Below are positions 22,801-34,125 of a stretch of DNA of 64,000 nucleotides, piece after piece. A program made the position numbers and the translations under genes. Below the pieces are notes generated by a model. That model made no database searches. It was not told the origin of the DNA and saw only the letters and a list, made by a program, of their open reading frames with translations. The DNA is from Amyelois transitella (lineage: Eukaryota > Arthropoda > Insecta > Lepidoptera > Pyralidae): positions 583,001 through 647,000 of the forward strand of contig NC_083505.1 in the NCBI RefSeq assembly GCF_032362555.1, read 5' to 3'. The stretch's first letter is position 1. Each line of letters starts with the position of its first letter.

Positions 22801-25055
22801 AGCTAGCAACCTCTCACTATTTGAATCTCAATTCCGTAAAAAAGCAATCAGCTGTCATGGCCTTTCAGTCTTTTCAAGGCTGTTGGCTCTGTCTTCCCCG
22901 CAAGGAATATAGACATGACTACATGTATGCAATTATGTTTATTTGAAAAAGCAATCGACTTGAAAAATACAAATTACGACGACAGAGCGAAGAGATAATA
23001 AAAATAATATGATTCTTTGTTTATATTAAATTACATCAATTCCTAGTGTTCATATATATATGTAGGTACTTTCAACGCGCGAGTCAACAGACATTTGTGA
23101 AAAACAACAATATTTACGACATCAAAACAATGGCGTATTTTGCTGCGTATGAGTTGCGTAGATACGTAAATAGAAGGACATGGACAGCGCCCTCGGACGC
23201 AGAGCCAAACTTACGCATCTATACTAATATTATAAAGCTGAAGAGTTTGTTTGTTTGTTTGAACGCGCTAATCTCAGGAACTACTAATTCATTAAAAAAA
23301 TATTTTTGCGTTGAATAGACCATTTATCGAGATAGGCTTTAAGACTATATAACATCACGCTGCAACTTCAAGGAGCAAATAAATAATGGAAAATGTGAAA
23401 AAAAACAGGGAAAATTATTCATCCTTGAGGGCTTCAATGATGCCCAAAATAACTATTCCAACCGGACGAAGTCGCGGGCACAGCAAGTCATTAATATTTT
23501 TGGATGAACTTAGTTTATTTAATTACTAGATTTCGTACGCCAAATCTCCATTAAAGTTGAACTTATTTATTCACCCATTTTGAAAACTGTGGGCTCTTTC
23601 CACCGCATAATAGATAAAGACGTGATTATATGTATATGTAAGTATGTGTGTTTAATAGTCAATTATTTAATAGTAGCAACAAGATTGTTACATAAGTTTA
23701 GTATGGCAAATATTTTATGATAATTTGTATTATCTGAGCAATTAAAATCATGTGAGTAGCATTATGAAATAACCTAATGGTATGAAATATTCTATTAACT
23801 ATTTTTGAGAATATTTTTGTGGATATTTTGCTTGGAAACAGATATTTAATAAATTGTATTATATTAAGTTTAAGAATAAAACAACTACTGGTTTGAAATG
23901 GAAAATTCATTTTGCATTGAATAGAACATTTATCGAGGAAGGCTATATAACATCACACTGCAACTATAAGGAACAAAGAAATAATGGAAAATGTTAAAAA
24001 AACAGGGAGAATTATTCATCCTTGAAGGCTTCAATGATGCCTATAATAACTATTTCATGCGCACAAAGTCGCAGGCACAGCTAGTATGAAATAAACAGGT
24101 ACCATGTTTACATGAAGTGATTTTAGAGTTGTAGGGACACAGATAAAGAGTTATTTTTTTAGTTACATATATGTAGTATCACACGAACTCACCCACAGTA
24201 CAAAGCTTTGATTCCTTCCTGCTGTGAAGTCTTCACAAAACAATCCACCATGCCAGTGTAGCGCAGGGTCACATGGCGAGGGTCAATCTTCTGACCTTGG
24301 ATTTGGAGACGAGTCTTAGTTGTGTCTATAGGGAACGTGCCTGCAAAGACGTTCACAGCAGTTGTACAATCAGGGGCCAACCCAGTCGATATAAACCAAT
24401 GTCATTGCTTAGATCTGCTTCAAAGTGTACATACAGTTCTTGTTTTTTTTTTTTTTAATAGATCAATTTAAGCCATGGCAGAAGGATGGACTGACATGAA
24501 GAGTAATATTTTATCAACTTATGTATTAGAACATTATAAATATTTACAATAATAATAAATAAGCACCTATTAACAGATAAATATAAATTGTGCAATACTA
24601 GGTTTAAACAATTCTAATTAGATTTAAAATTATAATGTGATACTAAGTAGGTACCTTTATGTATAAGTTTGTATGTCTACTAATACATAAAAATGTTTGC
24701 AACACCCGAAAGGGTAAATATGAAGATCTGTTATACATTATATTTAAGACCTTGTTGTACTCATATTATGCAAATAAAAGTTTGAATTTGAATTTGAACC
24801 TATAGAATTAAATCAAGAGAAATTTGTATAGTAGCGCTGCTAAATATCTCATTAATTTATTCCAGGATTACGTTGCGTGTAGCATGGAGAGTAGTTTAAT
24901 ATACTTATTTAAGGCCTTAAAATAGTAGAGGTATACATTTTATAGGTTAGAAATTGCACCGAAATTGAAATATAGGAAGAAATTGTCTTACCAAATTCTG
25001 CAACTATTGACGCTAAGCCGCCGTAAATAAACGGTCTCCAATCTCTATCTCCCAT
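13852..25055 (-). CDS. Bmcp: Mitochondrial carrier, Bmcp/SLC25A14-SLC25A30 type
   Basis: Six exons on the minus strand: 24992-25055 (ATG at 25055), 24193-24340, 16753-16957, 15752-16009, 14576-14665 and 13852-13971 (TGA at 13852-13854). Total 885 nt, 294 aa, the usual length of the family. The start [21 protein letters not shown] is the N-terminus of brain and kidney mitochondrial carriers. All three carrier repeats are complete. The PxDxxKxR signatures are P25-D27-K30-R32 (PIDTTKTR), P130-D132-K135-R137 (PTDVLKVR) and P220-D222-R225-R227 (PLDVVRTR, arginine in the lysine place as in human SLC25A30). The C-terminus [17 protein letters not shown] is also diagnostic. By family knowledge it is an inner-membrane transporter with six helices, probably of small anions; the substrate cannot be read from sequence. 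Exon 15752-16009 is much more GC-rich than its surroundings. Phases agree at every junction. Confidence 0.95.
14012..14265 (-). repeat. CATA-tailed SINE
   Basis: Begins 40 bases upstream of the last Bmcp exon's acceptor. Confidence 0.85.
14378..14492 (-). repeat. CATA-tailed SINE, 3' half
   Basis: Tail and hairpin segment only. Confidence 0.75.
15061..15751 (-). repeat. Tandem copies of the end of Bmcp exon 4
   Basis: Four units of about 125 bp sit directly next to the real exon end. Starts on plus are about 15061, 15385, 15496 and 15620. Each repeats the last 70-80 bases of exon 15752-16009 (GCCGTGGCCAGCACGCC, then CTCGACGTCGTCCGG) plus the first 45-50 bases of the following intron. The two units nearest the exon keep GT(T/C)AGT donor-like ends; the outer ones are more decayed, and an RTE fragment splits the array at about 15177-15378. 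The copies carry stop codons and are more AT-rich than the exon, so they are not coding. Confidence 0.8.
15177..15378 (+). mobile_element. RTE LINE 3' fragment
   Basis: Encodes the same C-terminal residues ([19 protein letters not shown]) and ends GTGATTTTATGTATGTATGT. It is inserted in the Bmcp exon-tail repeat array. Confidence 0.85.
16043..16312 (+). repeat. CATA-tailed SINE
   Basis: Full-length copy starting 34 bases upstream of Bmcp exon 4. Confidence 0.85.
17038..17275 (+). repeat. tRNA-headed SINE
   Basis: The A box is mutated and the B box kept (GTTCGGATCCC); the body is complete and ends in an A run. Confidence 0.75.
17885..18045 (+). repeat. Retroposon tail ending in (ATTCT)n
   Basis: TGTTCCGCCGCTTCTTCTAC ... 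GAAAATAAATC followed by at least five CTATT units. Further copies at 20600-20715 (minus) and 53790-53937 (plus). Confidence 0.7.
18060..18285 (+). repeat. CATA-tailed SINE, 3' end lost
   Basis: Begins GTGCCGTATGGTTACCGG and stops after CTGTCTACCC. Confidence 0.75.
18530..18775 (-). repeat. CATA-tailed SINE
   Basis: Near full length in Bmcp intron 2. Confidence 0.8.
19158..19462 (+). mobile_element. Helitron-like element with internal foldback
   Basis: Both ends are present. The first roughly 100 bases are followed by their own inverted copy (TTTGAACGCGC against GCGCGTTCAAA). Confidence 0.8.
20200..20433 (-). repeat. CATA-tailed SINE
   Basis: Has a duplicated GTCTATATC segment near the tail and lacks part of the CCATGG region. 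Confidence 0.75.
20600..20715 (-). repeat. Retroposon tail of the (ATTCT)n family
   Basis: Reverse copy, lacking the tail itself. Confidence 0.6.
20788..21025 (+). repeat. tRNA-headed SINE, complete
   Basis: The head has an A box (GTGGCGCAGCGGTAG) and a B box (GGGTTCGAATCCC). The body runs GATTGGCCTGGGTCTTGAAT, ATAGTATCGTTGA and TGTAATTTGTCCCGTATA. Pol III type. Confidence 0.85.
21175..21417 (-). mobile_element. Helitron-like element, one end lost
   Basis: The terminal CTAG is missing; directly followed by another element. Confidence 0.7.
21418..21765 (-). mobile_element. Helitron-like element, third subfamily
   Basis: Begins CTAGCGACCCGCCCGCGCGG on plus; the body has AAAATCCGTTGCGTAATTTT. 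Confidence 0.6.
21978..22162 (+). repeat. CATA-tailed SINE, 5' end lost
   Basis: Starts at AGGGATAGGC and ends (TATG)n. Confidence 0.75.
22200..22370 (-). mobile_element. RTE LINE 3' fragment
   Basis: Tail and last roughly 40 codons of the family, decayed; its start abuts a SINE end. Confidence 0.7.
22690..22935 (+). repeat. CATA-tailed SINE, diverged
   Basis: Recognisable throughout despite many substitutions. Confidence 0.7.
23218..23488 (+). mobile_element. Helitron-like element
   Basis: Complete, with the last CTAG changed to CAAG. Confidence 0.75.
23925..24084 (+). mobile_element. Helitron-like element, 3' half
   Basis: Ends GGCACAGCTAG, 109 bases from Bmcp exon 2. Confidence 0.75.
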
Positions 25056-25600
25056 TACATATGCACGGTTAGAACTTTAAAATTTATAAAATTACGTTTT
25101 TCAATGTTGGAATCAACCAATGGAAGAAAAATGATCTAAAGGCTATCCAAATACTAACACTGTAAAAAATTACGAATACTTTACACCGACAGTTGTTAAT
25201 TTAATAGAGTTAGTTAAAATCAAAAAAAAACATTTATAACGATCGTACGTAATTTCTCAATAATCCCAAAAAAACACACCGCTCCAGACAGCTGCTGGAG
25301 ATATCACTGATTTTTTTTATAGTTAATTTTTTTATGCTCCTTGTAATGTGATTAGGAATGGATACTAGCGCATTTGCCTACCTATTTTGTATGCTCAGTG
25401 CTATTTGCCTATGCCTATACTAGTCGGTCGTTCAATAACTAAAATGTCAGTGTCATAATGTGAAATTAACAATTTATCAACAAGACAATTTTCTTCATTT
25501 TGTTTTTTTTATCACATTTTTGAGAATTACTTGGTTGCTGATTTTCGGATTATCTCTATATACTAAAAGATAACAAGTTTTCCTTTTATAAATAAAGGAC
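25056..25600. promoter_or_regulatory. Divergent promoter region, Bmcp and MARVEL gene 1
   Basis: The two genes are transcribed away from each other with about 550 bases between the Bmcp ATG and the proposed first exon of gene 1. It is AT-rich, holds no recognisable transposon, and contains TGTCAGTGTCATAAT near 25445, a string that recurs upstream of MARVEL gene 2 at about 41758. Confidence 0.4.
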
Positions 25601-25719
25601 ACCAAAACTGCCAAAGCCAAAACTTGTTCAATTACGAAGTGGAAGAAAGCATGTGAAAATTGCATAGGTACCCATAAAAATTGTGTTAGTACCAAGTGTA
25701 ACAGTGTGAAGAGTAAAAG
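25600..25719 (+). other. Probable noncoding first exon of MARVEL gene 1
   Basis: Unique sequence ending in an AAAG/GTAGGT donor about 500 bases before the coding exon's acceptor. The 5' limit is a guess. Confidence 0.4.
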
Positions 25720-25856
25720 GTAGGTACCTTACATATTTTTGCAATATTAATAATTTTACATCGATTAAAAAAAAACAGTTATGTTTAAGTTAATGTGTTA
25801 TTAAATCTACGGATTATCTGTAATTAAATCTAATAAAATCAAAATAATATGCTCTA

Positions 25857-26086
25857 GAAAGGTGTGGTTACAATTGCCCTTACAGGGTAGACAGAGCCAA
25901 AAGTCTCTAAAAGACTAATAGGCCACATTCAGCTGTTTGGCTTAATGATATAATTGAGATTCAAATAGTAACAGGTTGCTAACCTTTCGTTAAAGCCTTT
26001 CCCTTGGTCGCCTTTTACGACATCCACGGGAAAGAGATGGAGTGATCCTGTTTCTTTCTATTTGTGCCAAGAACCACACGGCACAT
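25857..26086 (-). repeat. CATA-tailed SINE
   Basis: In the 5' UTR intron of MARVEL gene 1; the tail is lost. Confidence 0.75.
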
Positions 26087-26221
26087 TATTAATAAGTTCC
26101 ACAAATAAACTTAAGTAACATAAAAGTTTATTGGTTCTCTCTGAAAAAAGGAAAAATACATTACAACTATAATTTTAAAAATATTGTTTATTTTCTTATT
26201 ATTTCAGAAGTGTAGATAAAC

Positions 26222-28564
26222 ATGTACGACAACTATGGAAATAACCAGGCGCAGGCACCTCCCCAGCCTACTCAGAAGGTGCTCCGTTTCGACAAAAACT
26301 ATATCAAGACACTGCCTGGAATACTCAAGATAGTCGAATTGGTAAGATCAGAATAGTTTACCTAATTTAACAATATTGCTTTTAATTATCTGTCTGCAGT
26401 ATTTTTTACACAACAAAATGTGATCCTTTGAGCTGCCGAACTCGCGATCCTATTTACACCCGCATCTGTCATGAGTGAGAAAGGAGTATTACCAAACTTA
26501 TAGTAATACATTTTTTAAAAAAAGAATGTGTCCGGTAGGGCGAGGGCTGATCAGAGCTTAAGCAGTTGAGGCCAGTGCACTGATCAGTGCTTTAAGCAGC
26601 TGAGAAGTTAAACTTTGTTGTGGTCATTTTGGATTGATGTATCACTTAACTCAGATATTCAGTAGTTGCAATGATAAGTGGTGAGAAATTTACAAGCAAT
26701 TGAGAGTAATAAACTGATGACTAAAAGATTACTGATGACTAATAGATAACTGATGACTCATAGGTTGATACCGTTAGTGGGACTGTTACATAATGCTATT
26801 AGCTTTTAATCTGCCTATTGTACAATACAGATTATATTTTGTGCCGTGTGGTTCCCGACATGGATGGATGGATGTCGTAAAAGGTGACTAAGGGATAGGC
26901 TTACAAACTTGGGATTCTCTTTTAGGCGATGGGCTAGCAACCTGTCACTATTAGAATCTCAATTCTATCATTAAGCCAAATAGCTGAACATGGCCATTCA
27001 GATCTACCCCACAAGGGATATAGACGTGACCATATGTATGTATGTAGATTATACGCAAGGGATATTCACGTGACTATTTGTATGTATTAATGTGAGATCA
27101 ACTGATGATCTAGTGAAGTATGCATGAAAATTTTTAATGCAGGTTGACTCCAACAGAGCTAGGTGGAAATCATAACGTGAGACCTGTGTTCAGCTGCGGA
27201 CATCCTATGACTGATATGTTAATGATATTATGGATATCATCAAGAAAAAATGTTAAAAAATATAACATTCAGATATATGTTTGAAGGGAAAAAATCCCTC
27301 ATAAGGATAAGTCTGCTGTGCAGTAGTTTTTTTGTCGTACATACTATGTTTTCTGTAATTCTACACATTCATTCATATAGTCACATCTATATCCCTTGCG
27401 GGATTGATAGAGCCAGCATTTATATTAAATAGATTTAGCTGTATGGCTTCATGATATCTGTCATTCTGTTATGTACATTAAAGTAATTACAAACAAACAA
27501 ACTTCTAGCAGTTCATCATCATTATTCTAGTGTACATATATCTAAGTTGCATTCTCCCTGGAAAGAAACCCATTCTTCCACAATTTTAAGAATGTAGAGA
27601 TAAAGAAATACATACATAAAATCACGCCTCTTTCCCGGAGGGGTAGGCAGAGACTCCCTCTTTCCACTTGCCATGATCTCTGCATACTTCCTTCGCTTCA
27701 TCCACATTCATAACTCTCTTCGTGCAAGCTCGGCGGTTTCGGGTACTTTTGACCTGACCCTTTACCAGGACGTCCTTAAGTAATGAAATAACAGTGAAAA
27801 TTTTATATGTTTACAAAGATTCTTTATCCCGTTCCAGCTATGCAATTTCATCGGCTTCATCTGCATAAAGGTGTCATGGAGCATGTGGGTGTCAGCCATC
27901 TTCTTCAACATCCTGTACTGGGTGGGGAACATCATCACGTGCTTCCTGTTCGTCATGTACATGTTCCACTTTGTGGAGAAGTATGACAAGTGGCCGTGGC
28001 TGAAGCTGGAGTTCTTCTTCTGCTGCGCCATGGCCCTCGCTTATATCTGCTTCTCGATTTTTGCTGCCACTATCGGTGAAGGTGTTGGATATGCTGTTGG
28101 GGTATGTAGTTTTCCTACTAGTTTTAAAGATTTCTTGCCATTTGCTGACTAAGAATTAAGTATTACTCTTTATGAAAAAATATTGGTCAGGAGTTGGCTT
28201 AATTTTTTTTATTAGAACTGCTCAGAAGTTATGATGAATCTTTGTGACTGTTGTAAAAGGAGAATTTACTTTGGGTTGTTTTTGTAAGAATGCAATAAAA
28301 TAATAAACATGTTTAGGAGGCAGCAAACAGCAAAATCATTGTCAAAACTTTAGCAGCTAGTATCAATTATAGTTTCTTTAGTACCCTGAAGAAAATAACG
28401 CTAAAAGATGAGTGCTATTCATTTTTCATTTAGGTAAAACTGAACTTTTTAATTTATTTGTTTTTTTTCTTTTTCAGTTTTTCGGCCTGTGCGCAATCAT
28501 AGCATACAGCATTGACGGCTACTTGAAATACAAAGGCTGGCGGCGGGGCCTGCCACCGCAGTGA
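26222..28564 (+). CDS. MARVEL-domain (CMTM-like) membrane protein, gene 1
   Basis: Exons are 26222-26341 (ATG at 26222), 27838-28101 and 28478-28564 (TGA), all joined in phase 0, giving 156 aa. Residues 1-25 are a Q/P-rich cytosolic head. KTLPGILKIVE is the start of the first membrane segment, completed by exon 2, which then carries a second (NIITCFLFVMYMFHFVEKY) and a third. Exon 3 opens FFGLCAIIAYSIDGYLKYKG, the fourth. The length, four-helix plan and the VEK(Y/F)-W-LK-E motif after helix 2 fit insect CKLF-like MARVEL proteins, which act in membranes and traffic; the specific role is unknown. A noncoding first exon ending at 25719 (AAAG/GTAGGT) probably splices to AG at 26206-26207. Unlike gene 3 it lacks the VSKQTTT tail; the stop overlaps a GTGAGT donor, so a longer isoform is possible. 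Confidence 0.85.
26838..27047 (+). repeat. CATA-tailed SINE
   Basis: Internal deletion near the 5' end; in intron 1 of MARVEL gene 1. A small second tail follows to about 27085. Confidence 0.75.
27366..27455 (-). repeat. CATA-tailed SINE fragment
   Basis: Tail and GCGGGATTGATAGAGCC segment only. Confidence 0.55.
27605..27779 (-). mobile_element. RTE LINE 3' fragment
   Basis: 5'-truncated copy ending 58 bases before exon 2 of MARVEL gene 1. Confidence 0.8.
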
Positions 28565-30260
28565 GTGCCCTGACCTATAATGTTTTCTTGTTGACCAAAT
28601 GTGTTTTTTTTTATGTATGTAAGTTAAAGAATTTTATCACATAAGGTATATTGCGTAAAGATCTACTTTGGTTTTAAAAACCAAAAAAATGTTGATAATG
28701 TATTTATCAATTTAATAATCAATCATGATTATAGAATACATGATAATTTATGAACGAGCAGGTTGATAACTGATAAGTGCCTTACATAATGTTTACTTGT
28801 GTTGGGGGGTGTGAGATAAATCGCGTCACATATTGAAAAGCACTTTTGATACTTATTCCAAATAATACAAAAATGGGCGGTTAAAACTTTACCTATTTAT
28901 CCAACCAAATCAAGAACTGTGGGATGTGTGTGTGTTTGTGTGTCGGCGCGAATTAAAACGACGTGTCACGAGCGCAGCCGAGCGTACGGTCTCCACACAT
29001 TCGGAGAATTTATTTTATGATCTAGTTATTATTATGGCGATTTTATTAAGTTAAGCTTGTTCATCATTTACTATGTCCTTAAATATGTAACGCGATTTAC
29101 CAAACACCCTGTAGACAACGATTGATAAGTCTATTTTAGAAACTTTATATAAATGCAATTATGTATATTTTTGAAAGAAAATTTTAACCATTTGACTAAG
29201 AATCCATTAGCTCCAATAAGGCCCCTATATGTGGCAAAAGTTTAAAATTGTTTCTTATAGAAAATAGTTTTAAGCTTTTATTCCAAAGTCAACGGCTTCA
29301 TAGGTTTAACATCTATATGTACCCAAATTATATGAGTAGTTTAAGTTTTAATATAATGGGTGAGACTTTTACCCATATTGGGGTGGCAAAACACAGACAC
29401 AGATACAGAGGCACCCTAATTGAGGAGGTCATAACACTGAAATCGACTAAAATTGGAGATACTTTTTTGATCAACGGGAGTCATGTCGCTATGTTTTAAC
29501 TAAAGACTTCTCGAGATAAATCATAGTAATATTTTTCTTAAACGCTCAAGACTAATTTTACTTAATAAGAAAAATATGTTATTCATGAGATGGGTCCATT
29601 TTCGCATTTTATTCATAATAACTATTTTATAGACAGAGTTAGTGCTTGGATTTGGATAAAGCATTGAAAGGGTTAAATTTGTGATTATTTCTTTAAATGC
29701 CACCATTACTGAGTGACCTTTTTTGATAGATAAGTCTCTTATTAGTTACTTTTAATTTAACTAACAGTTTGATAACGTTTATAGTGAAAAATATCGCTAG
29801 GTTAGATCTTGTAAAAGGTTAGGTTCGCTGCATATAATTTAAGTTTTGTATAATTTACGTTAACTAAGTACCTAACCCAAAGAAGAGACATTGATCCCCG
29901 TAACGAAATAGGATCCAATTAAATATTTCCTTAGTGCCTAACTATATTCTTACATTTCTACATATAACCTATATCATATTTTTTTCCAAAACATTTTGTA
30001 TAAAAAATCTGTAATAAATTTTTGTAATTAACAAACGTTTATCTTTTCCACTGTTAAAATCGAATAATCATCCTATCAGTCCGCTATTTATTTATTGTTC
30101 GTATTGGATCGGACTTATAGAAATAAGCTAAGATAAAGCTAGATAATAAGTTTCTATTTTTACTATAAAATATTATATAATATGTTTGTGACCATTTTAT
30201 ATACAGCCCATTGTTCTATACTTATACAAAATATAACATTTTATAATTGTGTTCAATAAA
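28565..30260 (+). other. Probable 3' UTR of MARVEL gene 1
   Basis: Repeat-poor AT-rich sequence running from the stop to an AATAAA at 30255-30260. It includes a short GT run near 28926. Open frames in it (such as 29248-29499) have no coding character. Confidence 0.4.
30255..30260 (+). terminator. PolyA signal, MARVEL gene 1
   Basis: AATAAA at the end of the unique stretch following gene 1. Confidence 0.45.
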
Positions 30261-30282
30261 AGACGGAAGACGATTTATGCAT

Positions 30283-30288
30283 TTTATT
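30283..30288 (-). terminator. Opposing polyA signal, candidate for MARVEL gene 2
   Basis: AATAAA on the minus strand 23 bases beyond the gene 1 signal. It would let the two convergent genes overlap tail to tail. Confidence 0.3.
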
Positions 30289-31405
30289 TGACACATAAAT
30301 AAATAAAATTTGACGTGTACGAAAATATAAATATGTGATACATATACAATAAGAAAATACTATCTTCAGTAACAGTTATACAATGTGCACACTATACAAA
30401 GTGCACTTTACATGTCCTTTTAATAAAGAAAAATGTGGTCGATTGATCAAAATTATATATTCGCAAATAATTTTATTTCTGTCTGAACCGTAAGGGACAT
30501 AGACGTGATTATATGTATATATGTAGGACCCATTCGAATACATGACCAATCTTTTTCTGCTATTCCGTTGGCACGATTATGAGCAGGCATACATTACAAG
30601 AATGAGCAGCGTAATATTTCGAGCAATATTATATCAGTATCAAGTTAAGACTAACCTGTATGCTTAAGGTGCATACAACGTACTACAGTACTACCACATT
30701 TATAAGTCGAATTTGACAAACCTATCGCCGATTCAAACCGAATGTAACCTCAAAGAAACAACGACCTTATTACATGAACAATAAATGTTAAATCCAAAAA
30801 CACAATTTCTTCTGCTATCTCACTCATAATAGCGGATAGTTCATTGGGCGCGCTTCGAGAGGCTCAAATGTTTCTGCGCCATACAAAAATCAGACTTCTG
30901 CGCAGGTAAATAGGTGTTAATTTAAAAAAAAAAACGGTAGTACTGTTTTAGCTCATTCATGGAAGTCGTTAACAACTGACAAACAACATAACATGATTAT
31001 TATATTTGACAAAATACACAATATGTCGGTGCTAATTTTAATAAGGCTAGTCACATAAAACCTCACTTGAGATTTTTCCACATTATATATGTATACCAAT
31101 ATCGCAATACATATAAGATAAATATATAATTCTGATTTAAAAAACTAATACATCTAAAATATTTAAAAATCTTATTAATAAATAAACAATGTAGGTTTAA
31201 AAAATATCCTAACATTGTGATCATAATAAATTACATATATCACAAAAGATTAAAACTTACATAAGTACACAACGAGGTAACAAGAAAAAAACAATTGATA
31301 ATAATAAGTGCCCAATAATAATGCCAATTAAGGACATTGACCTATGGCCCATATCGCATTCCTTACAATATACCTACCTAATGGTTGGTACTGACTGCAG
31401 CCTCG

Positions 31406-31514
31406 GTAGCATGGCACGGGCAACCCCATTTTTTTGGCGCGAAAAACTATCGCCGTTTCACTATTTATTATGACGTGAAGCGGGACATCGATAGTAAAGC
31501 GCGTGCTATGCTAC
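31406..31514. mobile_element. Small foldback element (MITE-like)
   Basis: 109 bp with terminal inverted repeats GTAGCATGGCACGGGC and its near-complement GCGCGTGCTATGCTAC, and an inner ACTATCG/CGATAGT pair. A related core is at 45228-45290. Confidence 0.6.
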
Positions 31515-32504
31515 TTACACGTATAGGTATATGTCACATTTAGCGTCATTGATTTGGATATAGCCGACATATAAGATGTGATACGCTGTCTAAGTAAAAG
31601 GATTAACCACATTGATTGTAGGTACAGTGGGTGGTAGAAGTCCACTTTCGTAAAATTTATAGGCTAAATAGAGATGAGACGTTAACAGCGTATGACCGAT
31701 AAACGGTTGCGGTAGACCGCCTTAATTTGAGGTCCTAGGTCCTAGTACCCTTTAATATAAATCCACTGTTCACACAGGTCAATGGCCTCAGGCATAATCT
31801 GGCTATTAGTACAAATATTACACCTAAACATAATGAACAATATTTTTTTATTTCTCTAACATATAGGTGGGTTATTTAAAACTAACAACAAAAATACTGA
31901 CATACAAGTAATTCCTTTTTTTAAGGGTTTCCATAATCAATAAAGAACCCTTGTATTTAAATTAATAAATCACTTGTGCTGTTTCGTATTTTTCTAAATA
32001 ATATTGTTTTAAATAGGTAGTAGGTACAGTCAACCGCATATCAAGTTACCCGGATAGAAACAGATGACGCGGTGATTTAGGCGAATTTCCAGTAAATTTG
32101 ATGTACCGTTGACTACAGGAGAGCATTGTATCGATACCCCAATGACATGACTAAACTATGCTATTTATAACAAATACACTTCATCGGCAATGACCTTGAT
32201 CGGCCTTGACCATCGGGTGATGACGTCAAACAAAGGAAGAGGTAATGAGAATGTCTGCAGTTCGTTTTTATTTTTTACAATAATAAAATATCTAGCGGCA
32301 AAGCTATAATCTCATTTGATGTGCGATATTTGACTTTCAGCTTCATATGTATATCTTTTTCAAAATATCTTCTAAAGGACAGCAGGTTATTGTCAGACAT
32401 AAAAAACATATTCAAGCACCACAACAATATATATACATATATTATAATAATTATTAGAAATATTCAATGATTATTCAATTCAATTCTCTCATCAAGCCCA
32501 ACAG

Positions 32505-32644
32505 CTGAGCTATACTGAACCGATTACGACGAAATTTGGTATTTAGGTAGCTGAAGACCCAGAAAAACATATAGGCATATACTTTTTATCCCGGAGTTCC
32601 CGCGTGGTTGATTCCACGCGGACGAACTCGCGGGCGGCCTCTAG
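32505..32644 (+). mobile_element. Helitron-like element, 3' half, second subfamily
   Basis: Ends CGCGGGCGGCCTCTAG like the copies at 13067 and 54471. Confidence 0.7.
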
Positions 32645-32797
32645 TTAATGAATAAAACAATAGTATGCACTACGCTACCACAAACCACAGATAAACAAAT
32701 CACGTCGGCCTAAATTCCTATCGGCGACAACCTTGAGTTTAACATGAAGCATATAGCATACATGCACAATATGATATTATCTTTATTGTATCTACTG

Positions 32798-32970
32798 GTG
32801 CCGTGTGGTTCCCGGCACCAGTACAAAAAAGAATAGGACCACTCCATCTATTTCCCATGGATGTCGTAAAAGGCGACTAAGGGGTAGGCTTACAATCTTG
32901 GATTCTTTCTTAGGCGATGGGCTAGCAACCTGACACTATTTGAATTTTAATTCTATCATTAAGCCAAATG
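32798..32970 (+). repeat. CATA-tailed SINE, 3' end lost
   Basis: Good 5' two-thirds, ending in the AAGCCAAAT segment. Confidence 0.75.
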
Positions 32971-33562
32971 TGATGATGTGACCGGGACTAGCGCTAGGAG
33001 GAAGAAGTATATTTTCCTTATTGATCCTAACCTAAAAAAAATATATATCTACATTTCTCGATGTACTAAAATTACCGCTTCAAATGTACCAGCAACTCAC
33101 ATAATATGTAGATTGCATCATTAAAAAATTACTATTATTAAACACAAATCGAAACGAATTTTTACGAAGCCTTAGGAACAGTCTTATGTCATCAACAGTT
33201 CTATGTAAATGTTTGAGAAATATATACATATACAATGCCTTTATACGTCTAATGACTTTGTCACGAGGTCGCACCAACGTTTGTAATATACAAGAATTTT
33301 ATGCAATATACATGTATTACAAATATATTTCATTTGTAACATTCATATAAATATGTAAGTTATATATGTATATTCAATTTTGGTTTAAACAAATGTTAAA
33401 CTTTAGTTCACTTTTATAATCATAGATGGCGTTATCCAATATTGGAACGCGATAAGGTTTTGATATCTGGACAAGCATATAGAGTAACTTGAGATTTGAG
33501 GTTCTTCCAAGCTGCCGTGCTCGATATACAAATTTGTCTACAATATAACTAACGTATTTTTA

Positions 33563-33768
33563 CATACATACATACATAAAATCACGCCTCTTTCCCGGAG
33601 GGGTAGGCAGAGACCACATCTTTCCACTTGCCACCGATCTCTGCGCATACTTCCTTCGCTTCATCCAAATTCATAACTCTCTTCATGCAAGCTCGGCGGT
33701 TTCGGGTACTCTTGACCTAACCCTTTGCCAGGACGTCCTTAATTTGATCAAGATACGTTCGTCTAGGT
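33563..33768 (-). mobile_element. RTE LINE 3' fragment
   Basis: Starts with (CATA)n on plus and covers the last roughly 60 codons, with small indels. Confidence 0.8.
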
Positions 33769-34125
33769 AATTCGTCTAACATATTTATATTATACACAAT
33801 AGACGTATGCGCAGTTGATACCACTCAACTTTTTAAATCCAATATTTAACCTTAATCCCTCAAATTGCAGTTTTGTTAAGGGCCTTTTCATACCAATTTT
33901 TTTTAATTGTAACATTATTATTTCAATCATTGTCTTCCTAGATTTTGGCATAAAACAAACAATTAGATACTAAATTTGAGCAACATCTTGGTATTGCCTT
34001 CGAAATTAAACGTTAACACAAGTGATTAGGTACGCATACTTACAATAAAAGCTAAGCCCTTTTTAATTTTTAAAAATTAAACCGAGCTTCTTAATTCTCG
34101 ACTATTTTATATACAACTATGTATA

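Larger units (their letters stand above)
30290..34125. other. Presumed 3' region of MARVEL gene 2
   Basis: AT-rich, with one MITE, one SINE, one RTE tail and one Helitron end. The missing terminal exon of gene 2 should be here or in 34-36 kb. No clear coding block is visible. Confidence 0.35.

Noticed and set aside
25495-25695. 66-codon minus-strand frame with hydrophobic stretches
   Set aside because: It overlaps the proposed first exon of MARVEL gene 1; its composition fits AT-rich noncoding DNA.
29248-29499. 83-codon open frame in the 3' UTR of MARVEL gene 1
   Set aside because: AT-rich chance frame without a recognisable motif.
31374-31394. Possible terminal exon of MARVEL gene 2 (reads SVPTIR and stop after CTGCAG, phase 0)
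   Set aside because: Very short, no match to the expected VSKQTTT-type tail, and it adjoins a MITE. Another open block near 32230-32270 (minus) fits just as well, so neither is called.
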